From contig OZ038488.1 in the NCBI GenBank assembly GCA_964036315.1, forward strand, positions 63,962,254 to 64,026,253: 64,000 bases of DNA, given 5' to 3'. Below the pieces are notes generated by a model. That model saw only the letters and a program-made list of their open reading frames with translations. It did no database searches and was not told where the DNA came from. The position numbers were made by a program, and so were the translations under genes. The stretch is from Acanthosepion esculentum (Eukaryota > Mollusca > Cephalopoda > Sepiida > Sepiidae). Shown in pieces: positions 32,560 to 44,431 of this stretch. How positions within the stretch are numbered: position 1 is the stretch's first letter; every line of letters starts with the position of its first letter.

Positions 32560-32977
32560 ACTCTTTCGGGTTTCGATCCCGGGTTGAAGCAATCGGATGT
32601 CTAGTCGCAATGACTGAAGAGCTGTGACATAGCGAAACAGTCTGTCTGTGGACGACAATATATATGCTCCCGGGAAATCTGGTTAAGCTCTCGAGAGAAA
32701 GGGGGTTTTAAAAACAGCAGCTCCTACTACTATTAATGCATTATTCTTCACGCACGAATTGAGTTCTCTGGGCCACTGGCGTATTTCGTATAGAACAACG
32801 TTAAAATTTCCCTTTCTCTCTGTCGTGCGATCATAGCCTAGGGGTAGGATCTCGGACTGATGTCAAATCGGTCGGGTCTCGCTTCAAGCCGGGATCGAAA
32901 CCCGAGCGATTTGGCATCAGTTAGAGATTCTACCCCAATGCTATCGGCGCACGGCAGAAAGGAAAATTTTAACGTTT
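32560..32977 (+). mobile_element. Retrozyme-like repeat with tRNA-like boxes and a hammerhead, fold-back copy
   Basis: Order on the plus strand: B-box-like GGGTTTCGATCCC (32569-32581), GCAATCGGATGTCTAG, hammerhead (32614-32656), GACGACAATATATATGCTCC, GAATTGAGTTCTCTG, GTGCGATCATAGCC and TAGGGGTAGG (next unit's A box, about 32834-32849). It then folds back: 32800-32868 is repeated inverted at 32903-32977. The distance from the first to the next B-box region is about 300 bp. The copy at 61605-61908 has the same parts in rotated order. Resembles Sm-alpha/retrozyme elements of animals. Confidence 0.7.
32614..32656 (+). ncRNA. Hammerhead ribozyme motif, stem I decayed
   Basis: Core CTGAAGA (32614-32620); stem-loop II GCTGTGACATAGC with GCT paired to AGC; GAA (32634-32636); stem III ACA, loop GTC, TGT (32637-32645); C17 at 32646; then TGTGGACGAC. 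The 5' strand of stem I (TCGCAATGA) no longer pairs with TGTGG, unlike the 61.6-kb copy. The catalytic residues are present but the fold is probably weak. Confidence 0.6.
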
Positions 32978-32993
32978 TTACTATGCAAAAGAC

Positions 32994-32999
<6 letters not shown>

Positions 33000-33047
<48 letters not shown>
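33000..33047. repeat. (AT)n microsatellite
   Basis: Pure AT array. Confidence 0.95.
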
Positions 33048-33051
<4 letters not shown>

Positions 33052-33057
<6 letters not shown>

Positions 33058-33290
33058 GACATTTATATTATGTTTAACGTTCTTTTTATAGATACAAGTA
33101 TTTAAGCAAATGCTCTGTTTTATAATAAACAGTATTAAATAACATTTACCGGCCTGAATGTCCGAGAAATTTTCATAGAAAATTTTCGCTCTCCGACAGG
33201 AATCGAACCTGTATCCTATACGGAACCATCATTTCGCGTGATGTGCCTTAACCTTTCAGAGCGTTAAACATAATATAAATGTCTTTAAAT
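33052..33290 (-). mobile_element. tRNA-like SINE framed by a 30-bp inverted repeat
   Basis: Minus-strand SINE as at 27.9-28.2 kb, with ACAGGTTCGATTCCTGTCGG as B box and flanking stem. It is framed by inverted copies of TTTAAAGACATTTATATTAT then GTTTAACG at 33052-33082 and 33260-33290. The other copies lack this frame. Confidence 0.65.
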
Positions 33291-33311
33291 AAATTGTCGG
33301 ACTATGTCCAA

Positions 33312-33525
<214 letters not shown>

Positions 33526-33630
33526 AGATTTTCAATTTTTTTAAATTTAAGAACGTTTATAATAATATTTAGTTTAAGCAACTTTATTCATATTGTCTTT
33601 ACAGATATATTTTATTAATATTTGAATTTT

Positions 33631-33751
<121 letters not shown>

Positions 33752-33829
33752 AATATGTTTTTCTCTTTCTCCCTCTCTTTTTCTAACTTTGGGACAATGG
33801 TTATGCTTTTATCATATTCATTTCTTATT

Positions 33830-34200
33830 TTACTTTGTTATCATCATACACCTTTGCCAAGTCATCGGACGCAATATGGCTGCCTCACCTTGATTCGATA
33901 GAAACAGCTGGTGTCTCTTAATGTCGAGAAACGTGCCGAGAGTGTCAACACGCATTTCAGGAAAGGCTGCTGTTGCCTGAATTGACACCAAATGTGTGAC
34001 AACTGCACCCTGGTAGGTTCTTGTTTCGCTAGTGTAGGGTGTTTGCCGATGTCTGCCGAGATACTGACAACGTGTCCCTGATCTTTCGAAAATATTAGAG
34101 ACGTTCTCTATTGCTATCAACGAAAAGGCAATGACGCGCAGAACACGTGTGGAACGAGCTAGGCGTCACGAAGACGCACTGGCAACTGATCCATTTATAG
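33830..34200. other. Unassigned, less AT-rich, coding-like patch
   Basis: A 97-codon minus-strand frame (33830-34120) in relatively balanced composition. No motif was recognised; it may be retroelement debris next to the LTR-like repeat. Confidence 0.25.
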
Positions 34201-34365
34201 TGACGTAGATATTACGTAACTGGGTTCTGTCAAGGTTGGTAATGGTTGTAACGACATTTTTACTGTCAGTGATGTCTGTAACAATATTTTACTGTTGCTG
34301 CTATTTAACTAAAACTTTATTCACCCATTAAGGCATGCCAGTGATGAGCGTCATAGTAGTTTACG

Positions 34366-34585
34366 GGAGAGTAGTTTGTTACGGGATTACCAGTTGTTGA
34401 AAAGATATAGTTAGTCAACGAGATAGTGTAGTAATATGAGTTGAAAATGGAGTTTATTCAAACAAAAGAGACTAAGAATCAATGTAGAAACTGTTACGTA
34501 TATTTTACAACATATAGCCTCTCCCCTCTTAACGGCCGATTTCCGTTACTTGCTAGCTGAGAAGTTAAATGAGCGATATTTCAAG
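34366..34585 (+). repeat. LTR-like repeat, copy 1
   Basis: About 220 bp beginning GGGAGAGTAGTTTGTTACGG, with GGAGTTTATTCAAACAA and GAGCGATATTTC. It repeats directly at 35967. Confidence 0.6.
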
Positions 34586-34688
34586 CATCATACGCGTATA
34601 ATGGTTTTGTGTCAACCAGCCTCAGATAGCTTTGATATCACTTTTGAACCGTTTATAATAATTCTAATTTATTTCTTAATGTTCATAC

Positions 34689-35571
34689 CAGGGTCTCCAA
34701 ACCTGGGCGATATCAACTGTTGAGTGGGCGATGTGCAACGGAACAGAAAATGGTGGGTGATTGGACATTTTGGTGGGCAATAAAGAATTTTGCCTATTAA
34801 AAAGTATTTCAACATATGCTATCCGAAAAAATATTCAAAGAAGATCTGCAAAGATCCTGTATTAAAACAACCCCCCCCCTAAAAAAAAAACAAGAAGCTT
34901 AATAACTGGGTCAGATTCCAAGATAAGATATAAATATTCCCGCAAACAAGGAATATTTTAGTATTTTCTGTAGTTTTCAGAAGGTTATATATAAATATAT
35001 TCAAATAGATCTTCAGGCGAACTAACTTTTTTGGTGGGAGTCAGTCAGTTATGTGCCATGCGTGATACATGACTGACGAGGCAGAATTTTTCCCGCAGTA
35101 GGTTGACATTTTTTTCTGCGGTAGACCACTTGCCATCCCGGTCTGTCCTGCTATTTACCCATAGCTGAGAGGAGGTGAAGTGGATTCATACCTTTCCCAA
35201 GGGTTTTAACGTGTAAGTAAATGTAATGGATTTGACTGGAATTCAAACTCGGCTCTTCCTCAGTCTGAGCCGCTATCCATTACTCGACCGTGCCTCCCCT
35301 TTGGTGGGGGTATAAATCAGATAAGTGAAGACCAAGAATAACTTTGCCAGTGAAATTAAGAAATGCCTTCAGGATAGTTTTTATTTAATATGAAATCGTT
35401 TTTATTTTTTTCACAGTGGCCATCTCGAATTTATCAAGGCAGGAAAAGTGCTCGTCATATAATAATTTACCAATCCCGGTATGTTTTTCAATATTTGCTA
35501 TATTGGTGGGTGGTGGATTTTTTTTTTCCTGTGAAAGCGGGTGATGACGCAAAAAAGGTTGAGAACCCCTG
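34689..35571. mobile_element. hAT-like non-autonomous transposon with 8-bp target duplication
   Basis: Left end CAGGGTCTCCAAACC. Right end, read inward, CAGGGGTTCTCAACC. Flanks are GTTCATAC (34681-34688) and GTTTATAC (35572-35579), an 8-bp duplication with one change, as expected for hAT. Without the nested SINE it is about 0.6 kb and has no transposase. Confidence 0.8.
35041..35299 (-). mobile_element. tRNA-SINE nested in the hAT element
   Basis: Flanked by TTTGGTGGGAG (35030-35040) and TTTGGTGGGGG (35300-35310). It has a full head, B box and body, but the 3' hairpin is missing: the text jumps at GATACATG, a word that occurs on both sides of the hairpin in the intact copy at 49.5 kb. Confidence 0.85.
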
Positions 35572-35966
35572 GTTTATACGGTACAGTAGTGCACTGAATA
35601 GTATATGTAATAAACAAATTGAAAAATCAGTTCTATATTTTGTACACGATTTCAGTTTGAATACTGTGAATACAGGGCAATTAATTTTTTATTCATTCTT
35701 CACTTTATTTGTTCAATTTGATTCATTTTAAAGAAAGAGAAAACAGCCATGATCAAAGTTTTCGTACAAAGTCCAATGCCAACTGATTCATTGCATTATT
35801 TTTAATGAAATTTTTTAATTGGTCGTAAGTCGGGAATAATTAAGCATGTAAGTCGTTAAGTTATGAGTTATTGAATTATATTACTTCAGCAAACTAAAAA
35901 TAGAACTAAACCATCTAGCGGTCATTAACAGAAATTCTTTGTCAGACAAATACGGTAATCCAACAA

Positions 35967-36319
35967 ATGGGAGAGTAGTTTGTTGCGAGATTACCAGTTT
36001 GTTGAAATGATATATTTAGTCAAGGAAATAATGTAGTAATATTAGTTGATAGTGGAGTTTATTAAACAAGAAAGTATAAGAATAAATATACAAACAGTTA
36101 CGTATATGTAATATCTATCAACATAGAGCCACTTCTCACTTCTGGTCGCTAAGTGAGAAGTTGGAAAAGCGATATTTCCCCCAAGGGCTAACAATACACG
36201 TACTATCTCTAAAAGAGAAAAGAGAAACAAAACGGCGTTTTCTTGTGTACAACTTTTGGTTACGTCATCTAGTGGTCATTAACATAAATTCTTTGGCAAA
36301 CAAGTGGGGTAATCCAACA
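35967..36319 (+). repeat. LTR-like repeat, copy 2
   Basis: Starts TGGGAGAGTAGTTTGTTGCG and ends GGTAATCCAACA (TG...CA). The end words GGTCATTAACA, AAATTCTTTG and GTAATCCAACA also occur just before its start (35920-35966), so two units sit in tandem. No gag-pol frame lies between copies 1 and 2. Confidence 0.5.
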
Positions 36320-37730
36320 GGGAGATAAGCGGATATGAAGGTAATTACAAGCCGAATAATATAATATAGGTATATGACATAAGTTATGAGTAACGTTTAT
36401 TAGAATAATTTTAATGGTGATTATGACAGGCGATTGTGTGTCAGTGACTTTTCATCGACAGCAATCTCGGGCTACGGATGCTGGTAGAAGAATAACAAAA
36501 TAAAAGAACTATTAAAGAAAGTTGTAAAATTAAAGCAAGATGCAATAGCTAACTGCAAAAATACAAAACAAACGATGAAACCAATAGAATTGATGAATAT
36601 CACAGAACTTAAAACATTTATTCCTTTTGAGCACCAAATATCTCGTCGAATTTTTCACTTAACTAAATCGTACCTAAATAGTTCAGTGTCTGTACAGGCT
36701 TGATTTTGATATTCTCAATACGTAACTCGCAAGTTGGTCTCTTTTGCTGAAAAACATGCATTCTGCTTTTTTAATTAGTTCTTTCTCGTTTCTTTCATAA
36801 ATTACATTAACTAACAGTTATTTCAGTTTTCATTCTGAATTTCGTGCCAACTGCGTAGTGTATGTTGATACAGACACAAATACTTCAATTTTATTCTGAT
36901 TAAAAACAAAGATTGAACGAGTATTCATGATATTTAAACATTTTTATACCGTTCACCATAAAATGAGTTCTCACACCTTCTGGTTTCTGTATCCCACTTC
37001 GCGTTGTCTGTTACGGCATTAACTAAATATATAAATTTCTGAGCCTGCGGGAAATTAACATCCCCGATACATAACTCGCAATTTGGGCTCTCTCTTTTGC
37101 TGACAACCAGGCTACCATGTTGAATTTTAAAAAATTAATACAGCGTCAATATTTAGGGGTGGGGGGAGTACGAATTGATAAAAGGACTGTAAATTCGTGC
37201 CACATCTAGCCATGTCCTTTCGCAACCGAATTGGTCGGAAAAAATATGACAACAATAATATGATAATGAAAAGAAAGCGGGAATATGAGAGTGAAGATAC
37301 TTCATTTAATTTCCAAGTAATTTAGTCTACTAATGTATAGTGGAATTGGAGAGCTGAATCCAAATTCCCAAAATCTCAATGTTACGCATAAAGGCGAGTC
37401 ATTGCATAGAAAGAGAAATCTGGATAGAATTCTACTTCGTTAGCTCGCAATTATTTCCATTAGCTCCATGTCTAAGAGCACAATAATAAAAAGGTTGTTT
37501 TCCAAAATGTGATACATGAGCTTCCCCACGCAAAGTTTATGCTTATATAAGCTAGAATTAGAATCATTGTATTTTGACAATTAAATCTATACTGTTTTTG
37601 GAATTTAATCAGTGTGTTTCGTTATATCTGGAATAGTTCACCATTTTGGTTTCATTAAGTTTCGTATGATGTAAAACAGGGTATGGTAAAATAAGTATGT
37701 GTGATATTCTGTAAATAAATTAGAATTGGG
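36320..37730. other. Unassigned
   Basis: Repeated short word ATACGTAACTCGCAAGTTGG (36718) and ATACATAACTCGCAATTTGG (37066) hint at a decayed duplication. Nothing else was recognised. Confidence 0.3.
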
Positions 37731-37734
37731 GAGA

Positions 37735-38040
37735 CCTCACCTGCCAGCTATAGGTTAATTAGCAGAGTAAATTGGTTCTCTTTAACCTTATGTAGCAACG
37801 CGTCCAAGGGAAGGAAAACTCTGTATTCCAAACTATGGAGAAATCAATCTTTCCCAAGAACGCATGGCAGTTCACATATAGTAAAGGAATCTGAAGAGAT
37901 TCATGATTGCCCAGGACCTGGAGGGACATGGCATTAAAAAAATACCAAAGTAGATACCCGACCACAATTACGAAACAGGACCGCTATTGTACCGCGTGAG
38001 TTAGCAAGCTAATCTCCTTAGCCAGTTGCGTATTTCTCGT
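37735..38040 (+). mobile_element. Diverged SINE body and tail
   Basis: CCAGCTATAGGTTAATTAGC matches the tail of the composite SINEs (3.9 and 4.3 kb). GAAGGAAAACTCTGTATTCC matches the alternative 3' module at 26.9 kb. No head. Confidence 0.45.
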
Positions 38041-38234
38041 AGTAGATGTTCAAGCGCAGGTAAGAAAACGCTGGCCATTACACGTACTCTTAAGATTGGT
38101 GCAACACAATCTCCCCTTTCCAATATTTTCCCATATTTACTGAATATTCTTTAACGCTTTGCGTAGAGAAATGGTTAACAAGTTCATTTCGCATCACCAT
38201 TTGCTAGTGTAATGAACTCAAACCTCATGGGTTC

Positions 38235-38970
38235 ACTTAGATTAGATAAGCTCCTTTAAGTTGTGGGAGATCATGGCACTTCACATCTCCCTGTCCTTTG
38301 CAGTTCTAAGCAATGTTAGTCTGCTTACCATTCCTGCCATCCCCGCTCTGTCATACACTGGCTAGATTAATTACTCTATGTTTCTCTTGCCTTCGATACC
38401 CTGTGGGTGCTAAATTCTCAAAGCCCTCTTTCTTCACATTGTTCCGCAGAAATCTTAATGATTCCATCTTATTTTAAGTATGTGTCCTTTTGCTCCCATT
38501 TTTCTTAAAACCTTCTCGTCACTAACATGTCCCGTCCATGGTATACTCTGCATCCTTCTGTAGAACAATGTCTCTGATATCACAATTCTTATCTTCATCT
38601 GTGAATATTATACAGTACTAAATATTATATTATATAAGAAGGATAGATATTACATAGCAGTTCAGCGTTCCTTGTTTCTAATGATATTTTCCATGTTTTA
38701 ATATATTTTTAATTTCTGAAAGGCATCTTTCGCTATTTCAAAGCGCATTTTGATTTGGTGTCGATTTTCCTTCATCTATTACGATACTATCAGATGATTA
38801 AAATTCTGAATTCGTAGCTAATGTCTTCGTCTGTCCTTTTTGCTGACGACCATACATTCTGTCTTTTTGCAGTCAATAGTTAGTCCTTTCTTTTTATTTT
38901 CCTTTACTAACTTATTTAGGATTTGTTGCCGTTTTCTTTCTGAGTCTGCCATAACGCAGTGTGATCTGCG
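38235..38970 (-). pseudogene. RTE-type LINE reverse transcriptase fragment
   Basis: Antisense of the RTE-type tail: blocks equivalent to AGCTCCTTTAAGTTGTGGGA, GCATCCTTCTGTAGAACAAT and CCTTCTGTCTTTTTGC-type words found in 52465-53115. Many stops. Confidence 0.65.
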
Positions 38971-39469
38971 TATCTTCAGGTTTTATTGATAAGCTTAATA
39001 AACCTGTATCACTATGATAATCTCGTCGTCTGTCTGGCCAGGCAGGAACCACAATGGAATGATAGAAAAACACATAATCTCGTCACATGATTTAGACATG
39101 GCAACTATCTCTATTTCTCGGATATTCTTCTCCCATCTCTTTCTCTACTTCTTTCTTTTTGTACCGTGTCTTGTCAACCCTGACTGATCCCGAGACGCTC
39201 TGCGTCACTTCCATTTTACCAATGCTCATATTGCAATTTTTGCTGTTATCAATACATGTTTTTACCAGAGCTCATATAGCAATTTTTGTTGTTTTGTTTC
39301 GTACTCAGTTTGTAATTTTTTTGACAATCGTAATGGTCGATAAGACGATTTTAAACGCTGAATATATCCCCATAAATAATAGACGAGTTTTTCCATCCCA
39401 GAAGATTGAAATATAATGAGTTTAACTGACATTTCACAAAGAATTTAACATCCACGGCGTTGTGGGGGG

Positions 39470-39700
39470 CACATTAATCCTTTCCAACATTTTTTCCTGG
39501 AAATGAGAACTGAATGCGAACCACTGTTCTGTGGAAACGAATCTCAAGAGTGTGTTTTCCCCGATCACTACTATCTTAACCTGTTCAAGTCTGAGGTTAA
39601 CCAATATCTTTCCCATATATCAGCATAAACTGTGCCTCTTACTCTGTAACCCGCTACCTCGAGTGGCTCCCGGACTTTGTATATGGTGAACCTCTCTGTA
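39470..39700 (+). pseudogene. LINE 3' end fragment
   Basis: Reads CGNESQECVFPDHYYLNLFK, then SEVNQYLSHI and a GSRTLYMVN tail. This resembles the C-terminal end of a jockey-type LINE protein and is related to 56300-56465. Confidence 0.55.
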
Positions 39701-40119
39701 AAAAGTAAATAGATAAATAAATAAAATTTATTCTCTTGGCCTCAATTTATGAAATTGCTATTAAGCTAAGCAATATCATTTTTTCTAAAATCGTTATTAC
39801 AGTTAATTTTCAAAATAAAGATGAAAATTTCTTTTGGTAGCTTTGTATTTTCCGAAACGTTAGCTTCTAAATTTTTATACAAGTTTATGTTTCTTAAAAA
39901 TAAACGGATTCATTTTTAATCCGACATTTTTATTAATTCAAGCGTTTGAAGCAATAAAAATTTATTTTTAAGCTGACATAAATTATTAAAAATAAATCCA
40001 TTAATTCTTTAGATATTGTTTTGCTTACGTTTCGGATACGAAACTAAGTAAATATGTATTTCGAGAATAACTGAATGAAGAAGTGTGCATTCCTTAAATA
40101 GGAAAATACAAACTCTCTG
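39701..40119. other. Unassigned AT-rich
   Basis: Nothing recognised. Confidence 0.35.
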
Positions 40120-40250
40120 GGCTGTGACACATCTCTGTAGCCGAGCATTTAAAGCACACCGGATCAAGCGGTGGGTTATTTTAACAAAGGGTGATGAAGG
40201 TTCCATCCCTGACGGAGAGTACATTTTCTTTATTAAATTTTCTGGAATGC
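40120..40250 (+). mobile_element. tRNA-like SINE fragment
   Basis: CTGTAGCCGAGCATTTAAAG (A-box-like), then AAGGTTCCATCCCTGACGG (B-box-like) and AGAGTACATTTTCT, related to the SINE at 28.1 kb. Confidence 0.55.
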
Positions 40251-40879
40251 GCAAGCCGATTGACGTAATGCACACAGTTTAAAATTTAAAGAAAGCTGGG
40301 CGTCTATTTCAAACACGGATGTCCATTAAGAATAACGTCTGAAGTAACACAAGTTTAAATGTAATAAAAGATTATAGGACTCATAGAAAATAACTATAGC
40401 AGTAGGATAATTGTTCAGAATAAATATTCATTTATGGGTGGATCAGATAAAAAATAATAATAAAATTAGGAATCTTTAATTACTTAAGATTTGATTTCGC
40501 CCCCAATCCGACATTTTTTAATATCTGAATTTGTCTTCTCTCTTTATTCTGTGCTGCCGCTTTTATTTAATGGTAGAAATTGAGGCCAATGCTAAAAATG
40601 TATCATTCATGTTTCTAAAAAGAGAGACAAAAATACGGTCGGGAAAAGATAATTTTATCCAACCTGATGGAACTTGAGAAGATCCTATGTTAAAATATAA
40701 AATTAAATTATACGTAAGGGCATAAGCACAGACATAAACACCCGTCCCTGAATAAGAATCTTCTAGCATGTGAATATATACGTGCTTAATATGTGAATAT
40801 ATATGATTTATAGGTGTTTTATAAATGAGCAAACAACTCTGTCTCTGGTAGCAAGTGTATGCGCATGTATTTGTAAATG

Positions 40880-40981
<102 letters not shown>

Positions 40982-40984
40982 TGG

Positions 40985-41350
40985 AGAATACTTTATCCAA
41001 AATTTTCTTGGGACCGGAAGTGTTTCGGTTCTCAGATTTTTTTCGGATTTTGGAATACACACTATTTAATTTGTATACAGCATCTATAAAATGTATACAG
41101 CATCTATAAAATGTATACAGCATCTATACAATGTTGGGGTTTCAAAACAATCATTAATTGGGTTCCAAGTTTATGTACATCTAACATACTTATTCTGTCA
41201 GTAAAGTTTGTATAAATAGTGTTTATTGAAACACGTTGTAATTTTCTATTACAGGTTGAGAATCCTTTATCCGAAATTCTTGCGACTGGAAGTGCTTCGA
41301 TTTTCAGATTTTTTCGGATTTTGGAATACAGGTTATTTAATTTGTATATA
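40985..41350 (+). repeat. Two direct copies of an interspersed repeat around a 21-bp minisatellite
   Basis: GGGACCGGAAGTGTTTCGG to TTTAATTTGTATA at 40998-41080, and again GCGACTGGAAGTGCTTCG to TTTAATTTGTATA at 41262-41350. Between them, TGTATACAGCATCTATAAAA repeats three times (41073-41133). Probably a DNA-transposon end; class not determined. Confidence 0.55.
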
Positions 41351-41590
41351 GTCGAATCCGTTACATTCACTTGTGCGCTAATACCCTTGGGAAAGGTATG
41401 CATCCTCTTTTTTCCCCGTCAGCTATGGGTAAATAACAGGACAGACCGGGTTCTATAGCCTTGGATGACAACTGATCTACCGCAGAAAGAAATGGCAACC
41501 TACTTCAGGAAAAAATCTGCCTCGTCAGTCATGTATCGAAAGATACATGATTGCCTAAACGTGTATCACGTATGGCACATAACTGACTGA
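41351..41590 (+). mobile_element. tRNA-SINE, 5'-truncated
   Basis: Begins inside the body (ATCCGTTACATTCACTTG) and runs to the tail CACATAACTGACTGA. The hairpin CATGTATC, GAAA, GATACATG is intact. Confidence 0.85.
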
Positions 41591-42775
41591 TATAGCATTT
41601 ATAAAATAGGACAGCTTTGGAATGGAACCCAAGCATAAATACGATATCTCTTTACATTTCATAACACAGCCTATGCATATAACCCTGAAGTTAGTTTTAT
41701 ATAAATAACATATACTCTGAATGTAATTTTCTATCAAATTTAATAAATTTTGCGTACATACAGATAAATAAATTGTGTGTCCACACGCTAGTCATGTAAT
41801 ATAAATGGTGAAATTAAGATTTCACGTAAAAATAATGTTTTGTACTTCATGTACGTGTACAAAAAATCGTGATCACTACTTACAAAAAATATGTAAATGT
41901 ATATTACATATGGAGAGTGGTAACTTAAACTTTCGGGCGAATTTGGGTTACACCACTTCTATGATATTCATCTTTGACTACCCTAATTAGAATGGTGATA
42001 ATTGTGTTGTGCAACTTCAAAATTTGGGGGCATCAATCATTCTTTGCTCTTTCACGACGGAGTCTGTCTGCATCTGAGGAAGCCACTTTGCACAAACATT
42101 TTAGTAGCGAAGAGATTACGCTGAACTGCAAGCTCTGCTATGGCTTACCTGAAGGTTTTCACAGCGTCTTACAATAGTACTAATTCTGTCCACTCTAATG
42201 AGAGCATCAGGCCTTTTAACCTCGTAGAGCAGCAGTTAGCCTACTCCTGCGAGCTTCTTTTTTCTCTGTAAGATTACCATTAACTCTTCTGATCAATCTT
42301 TTATTGTTCCTCCATCAAGTACAATCAGTAACCTCCTGTAAATGCTTGCAGCACATTCCTCTTCCAAATAACAGAAATTCTTCTGTCCAAAGGAGTAACC
42401 ATTTTGAATGGGGATTCTGGTTAGGGAAAAAAGTTACCTACATTTTTTCTTAGAGTTTATGTTTTATAGCAAGAAACAAATGTAGAAATTCTGACTAATA
42501 TTTTTTAAATTAAAACAGGCATTACTTTTTGACCGACCCTTGTATATTAACTTTTCTTTTCTGGGCGTATGCATGGATTTGTCTGTCCCCTGCTATTCTG
42601 TTTTTTCACAACTCCCACTTAGTTACAGTTCTAAGATTATCATTCTAAAAATAAGAATATTTTTACCCTTAAATACCACGTGTTTTCAATACAAATTTCC
42701 CTCCTCGTGACAGCTAGTACTCTCTCTCTCTCACCCTCTTCCTGCTCCCCTTTCTCTCTCACTTCCATCCTCCAT

Positions 42776-42854
<79 letters not shown>

Positions 42855-43505
42855 AAGAAAAATAATACATAAGATATATATTATTTTTCTTCAGCTTTCT
42901 TTTTAATCTGTTGGGAGCATCGACATTTTCCTTCCTAACTAAAATACCCAGTGCGGTATCATCCCCCGCCGTACAGGCTTTCCTTTTCAGACACGACGCA
43001 GTCAACTCTGAAAAAAATCTGATAAGTAGTTTCTAAAAGTGACGTAGACAAACTTGTTGAATAATTTCCTTGAGAAAGAAGTTTAGGATTTGTAAAAAAT
43101 TCTTGACTGTTTACAAAGCCAAAAGTACTTTTGCTTCCAGACCCCACTTTTCGTGTATTTCAAAGATAATTCCGCATACATTATTTATGTTTCTTGCATG
43201 AATAAATATCATATTTCCTGGCATCGAAAAAGCTCTGGCTTCTTCAAAATTTTTTTTAAAAAAAACACAACAAATAAGCAGAAAATTAACCAGGATAGAC
43301 TTATAAAATATGTCGCTTTCAGCCTCTTGGACGCAGGTTAAAATTTGTAACACATTTCGGAAAGAATGTCTTCGATGCCGAAGAACGACGGTAATTATTT
43401 ATTGATAGGTCATTTACTGTTTCAAACTATTTTATATTTCGAGTAGCGTTAAACGATTATGTTCAATCTTTCTTTATTTCCAGTTATGGGAATTCTAACG
43501 AATTA
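41591..43505. other. Unassigned, with (AT)n at 42780-42850
   Basis: Apart from the interrupted AT array (one AAAT break), no feature was recognised. 42000-42180 has a 67-codon frame with no known motif. Confidence 0.35.
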
Positions 43506-43509
43506 TATA

Positions 43510-43690
43510 ACTCACATTAAAATTACAATCTCCAGATCTAAATGCAACGTCAATCGCCATCTTCTGTCTTCCTGAACCCTGTTCGTTTTTGGTCCTTTCC
43601 TCAATCCTCCACATTCTCAGTCTTCTCATTCTCCGTCGCTTTCACTCCTTGTAACCGCCTGTGTTCTCGTGGCAGTATTGCTTTGCTTGG
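43510..43690 (+). pseudogene. Jockey-type LINE 3' end
   Basis: Reads KCNVNRHLLSS, stop, TLFVFGPFLNPPHSQSSHS, the same 3' tail as read on the minus strand at 1560-1720. Confidence 0.55.
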
Positions 43691-43734
43691 GCTGAAACGA
43701 TTTTTAAAAAAGTGACTAATGCCCTCATATTTGT

Positions 43735-44205
43735 TATTATCACAGCATTTCGAAGGTTGTGCTGTCCGACCTTCTTCAGGTATCTATTTCGAACTGAACC
43801 TGAAGGCTACGTGGATAGACAGATAGCTGAAGAGGGTACAATGGCTGAAACGTTGTGAAAATAACCTCAAAGACGAAGACAGTATACCAAATGTAAATAA
43901 TGATAACTCCCCCAGTATCTGTCTATATCTCTGAGATGAGGTATTATGTACACTATTTATATGGCCACAGTGGATAAGGACACATAGCACAATGGATAAA
44001 GAAGTTGGTTAGATCCAGTGACAGGACCCAAGGAGTTGTGAGTTCAATACTTGGGTAAGGCAGTGGAGAACTTGGAGAAGTGAATTAACAGGAGATAACT
44101 GATAACTGTACAACAGCCGAAATGTTGTGATAAATATGCCAACAAAGATTCGGACAATAGTGCGAATAATGTAAATAATCATAACTCCCCATCCCAGAAT
44201 GTTTA
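43735..44205 (+). repeat. Family M repeats with a tRNA-like segment
   Basis: Two copies (43835-43912 and 44110-44205) of a module: ATGGCTGAAACGTTGTGA, AAAGATTCGGACAATAG, GTAAATAATGATAACTCC. Between them, 43985-44060 resembles a tRNA head (GCACAATGGATAAAGAAG, GTGAGTTCAATACTTGG). Further copies of the module are at 48690-48845 and 63880-63980. Confidence 0.5.
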
Positions 44206-44297
44206 ACAGAAAAGCAACCCTAGATTTAATAGGTATGTATCAAATGGGTACATGTAAAAAAAAATTCAGATAGAGTATATCTGTAAAAGGACAATAT

Positions 44298-44431
44298 GAA
44301 TAAAGACAAACGGAAAACTTAACTTAGCCAATGCGTTTCGTCCTCTGGGGGACTTTATTATTTACCTTGATAAAGTCCCTCAGAGGACGAAATGCGTCGG
44401 CTAAGATACATTTTCTTTTTGTCTTTATTCA
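44298..44431. repeat. Imperfect palindrome, arms about 57 bp
   Basis: Left arm GAATAAAGACAAACGG to CTCTGGGGGACTTTAT, loop TATTTACCTTG, right arm ATAAAGTCCCTCAGAGG to GTCTTTATTC. Inner 35 bp pair almost fully. Confidence 0.85.

Noticed and set aside
33830..34120. 97-codon minus-strand frame as a host gene
   Set aside because: No motif, no splice or neighbouring exon evidence; could be transposon debris.
42000..42180. 67-codon frame with several Cys and His residues as a zinc-finger exon
   Set aside because: Spacing does not fit C2H2 or other finger patterns, and no neighbouring exon was seen.
43828..43860. Possible extra hammerhead (CTGAAGA ... GAAAC)
   Set aside because: No GUC-type cleavage site and no stem III or stem I pairing.
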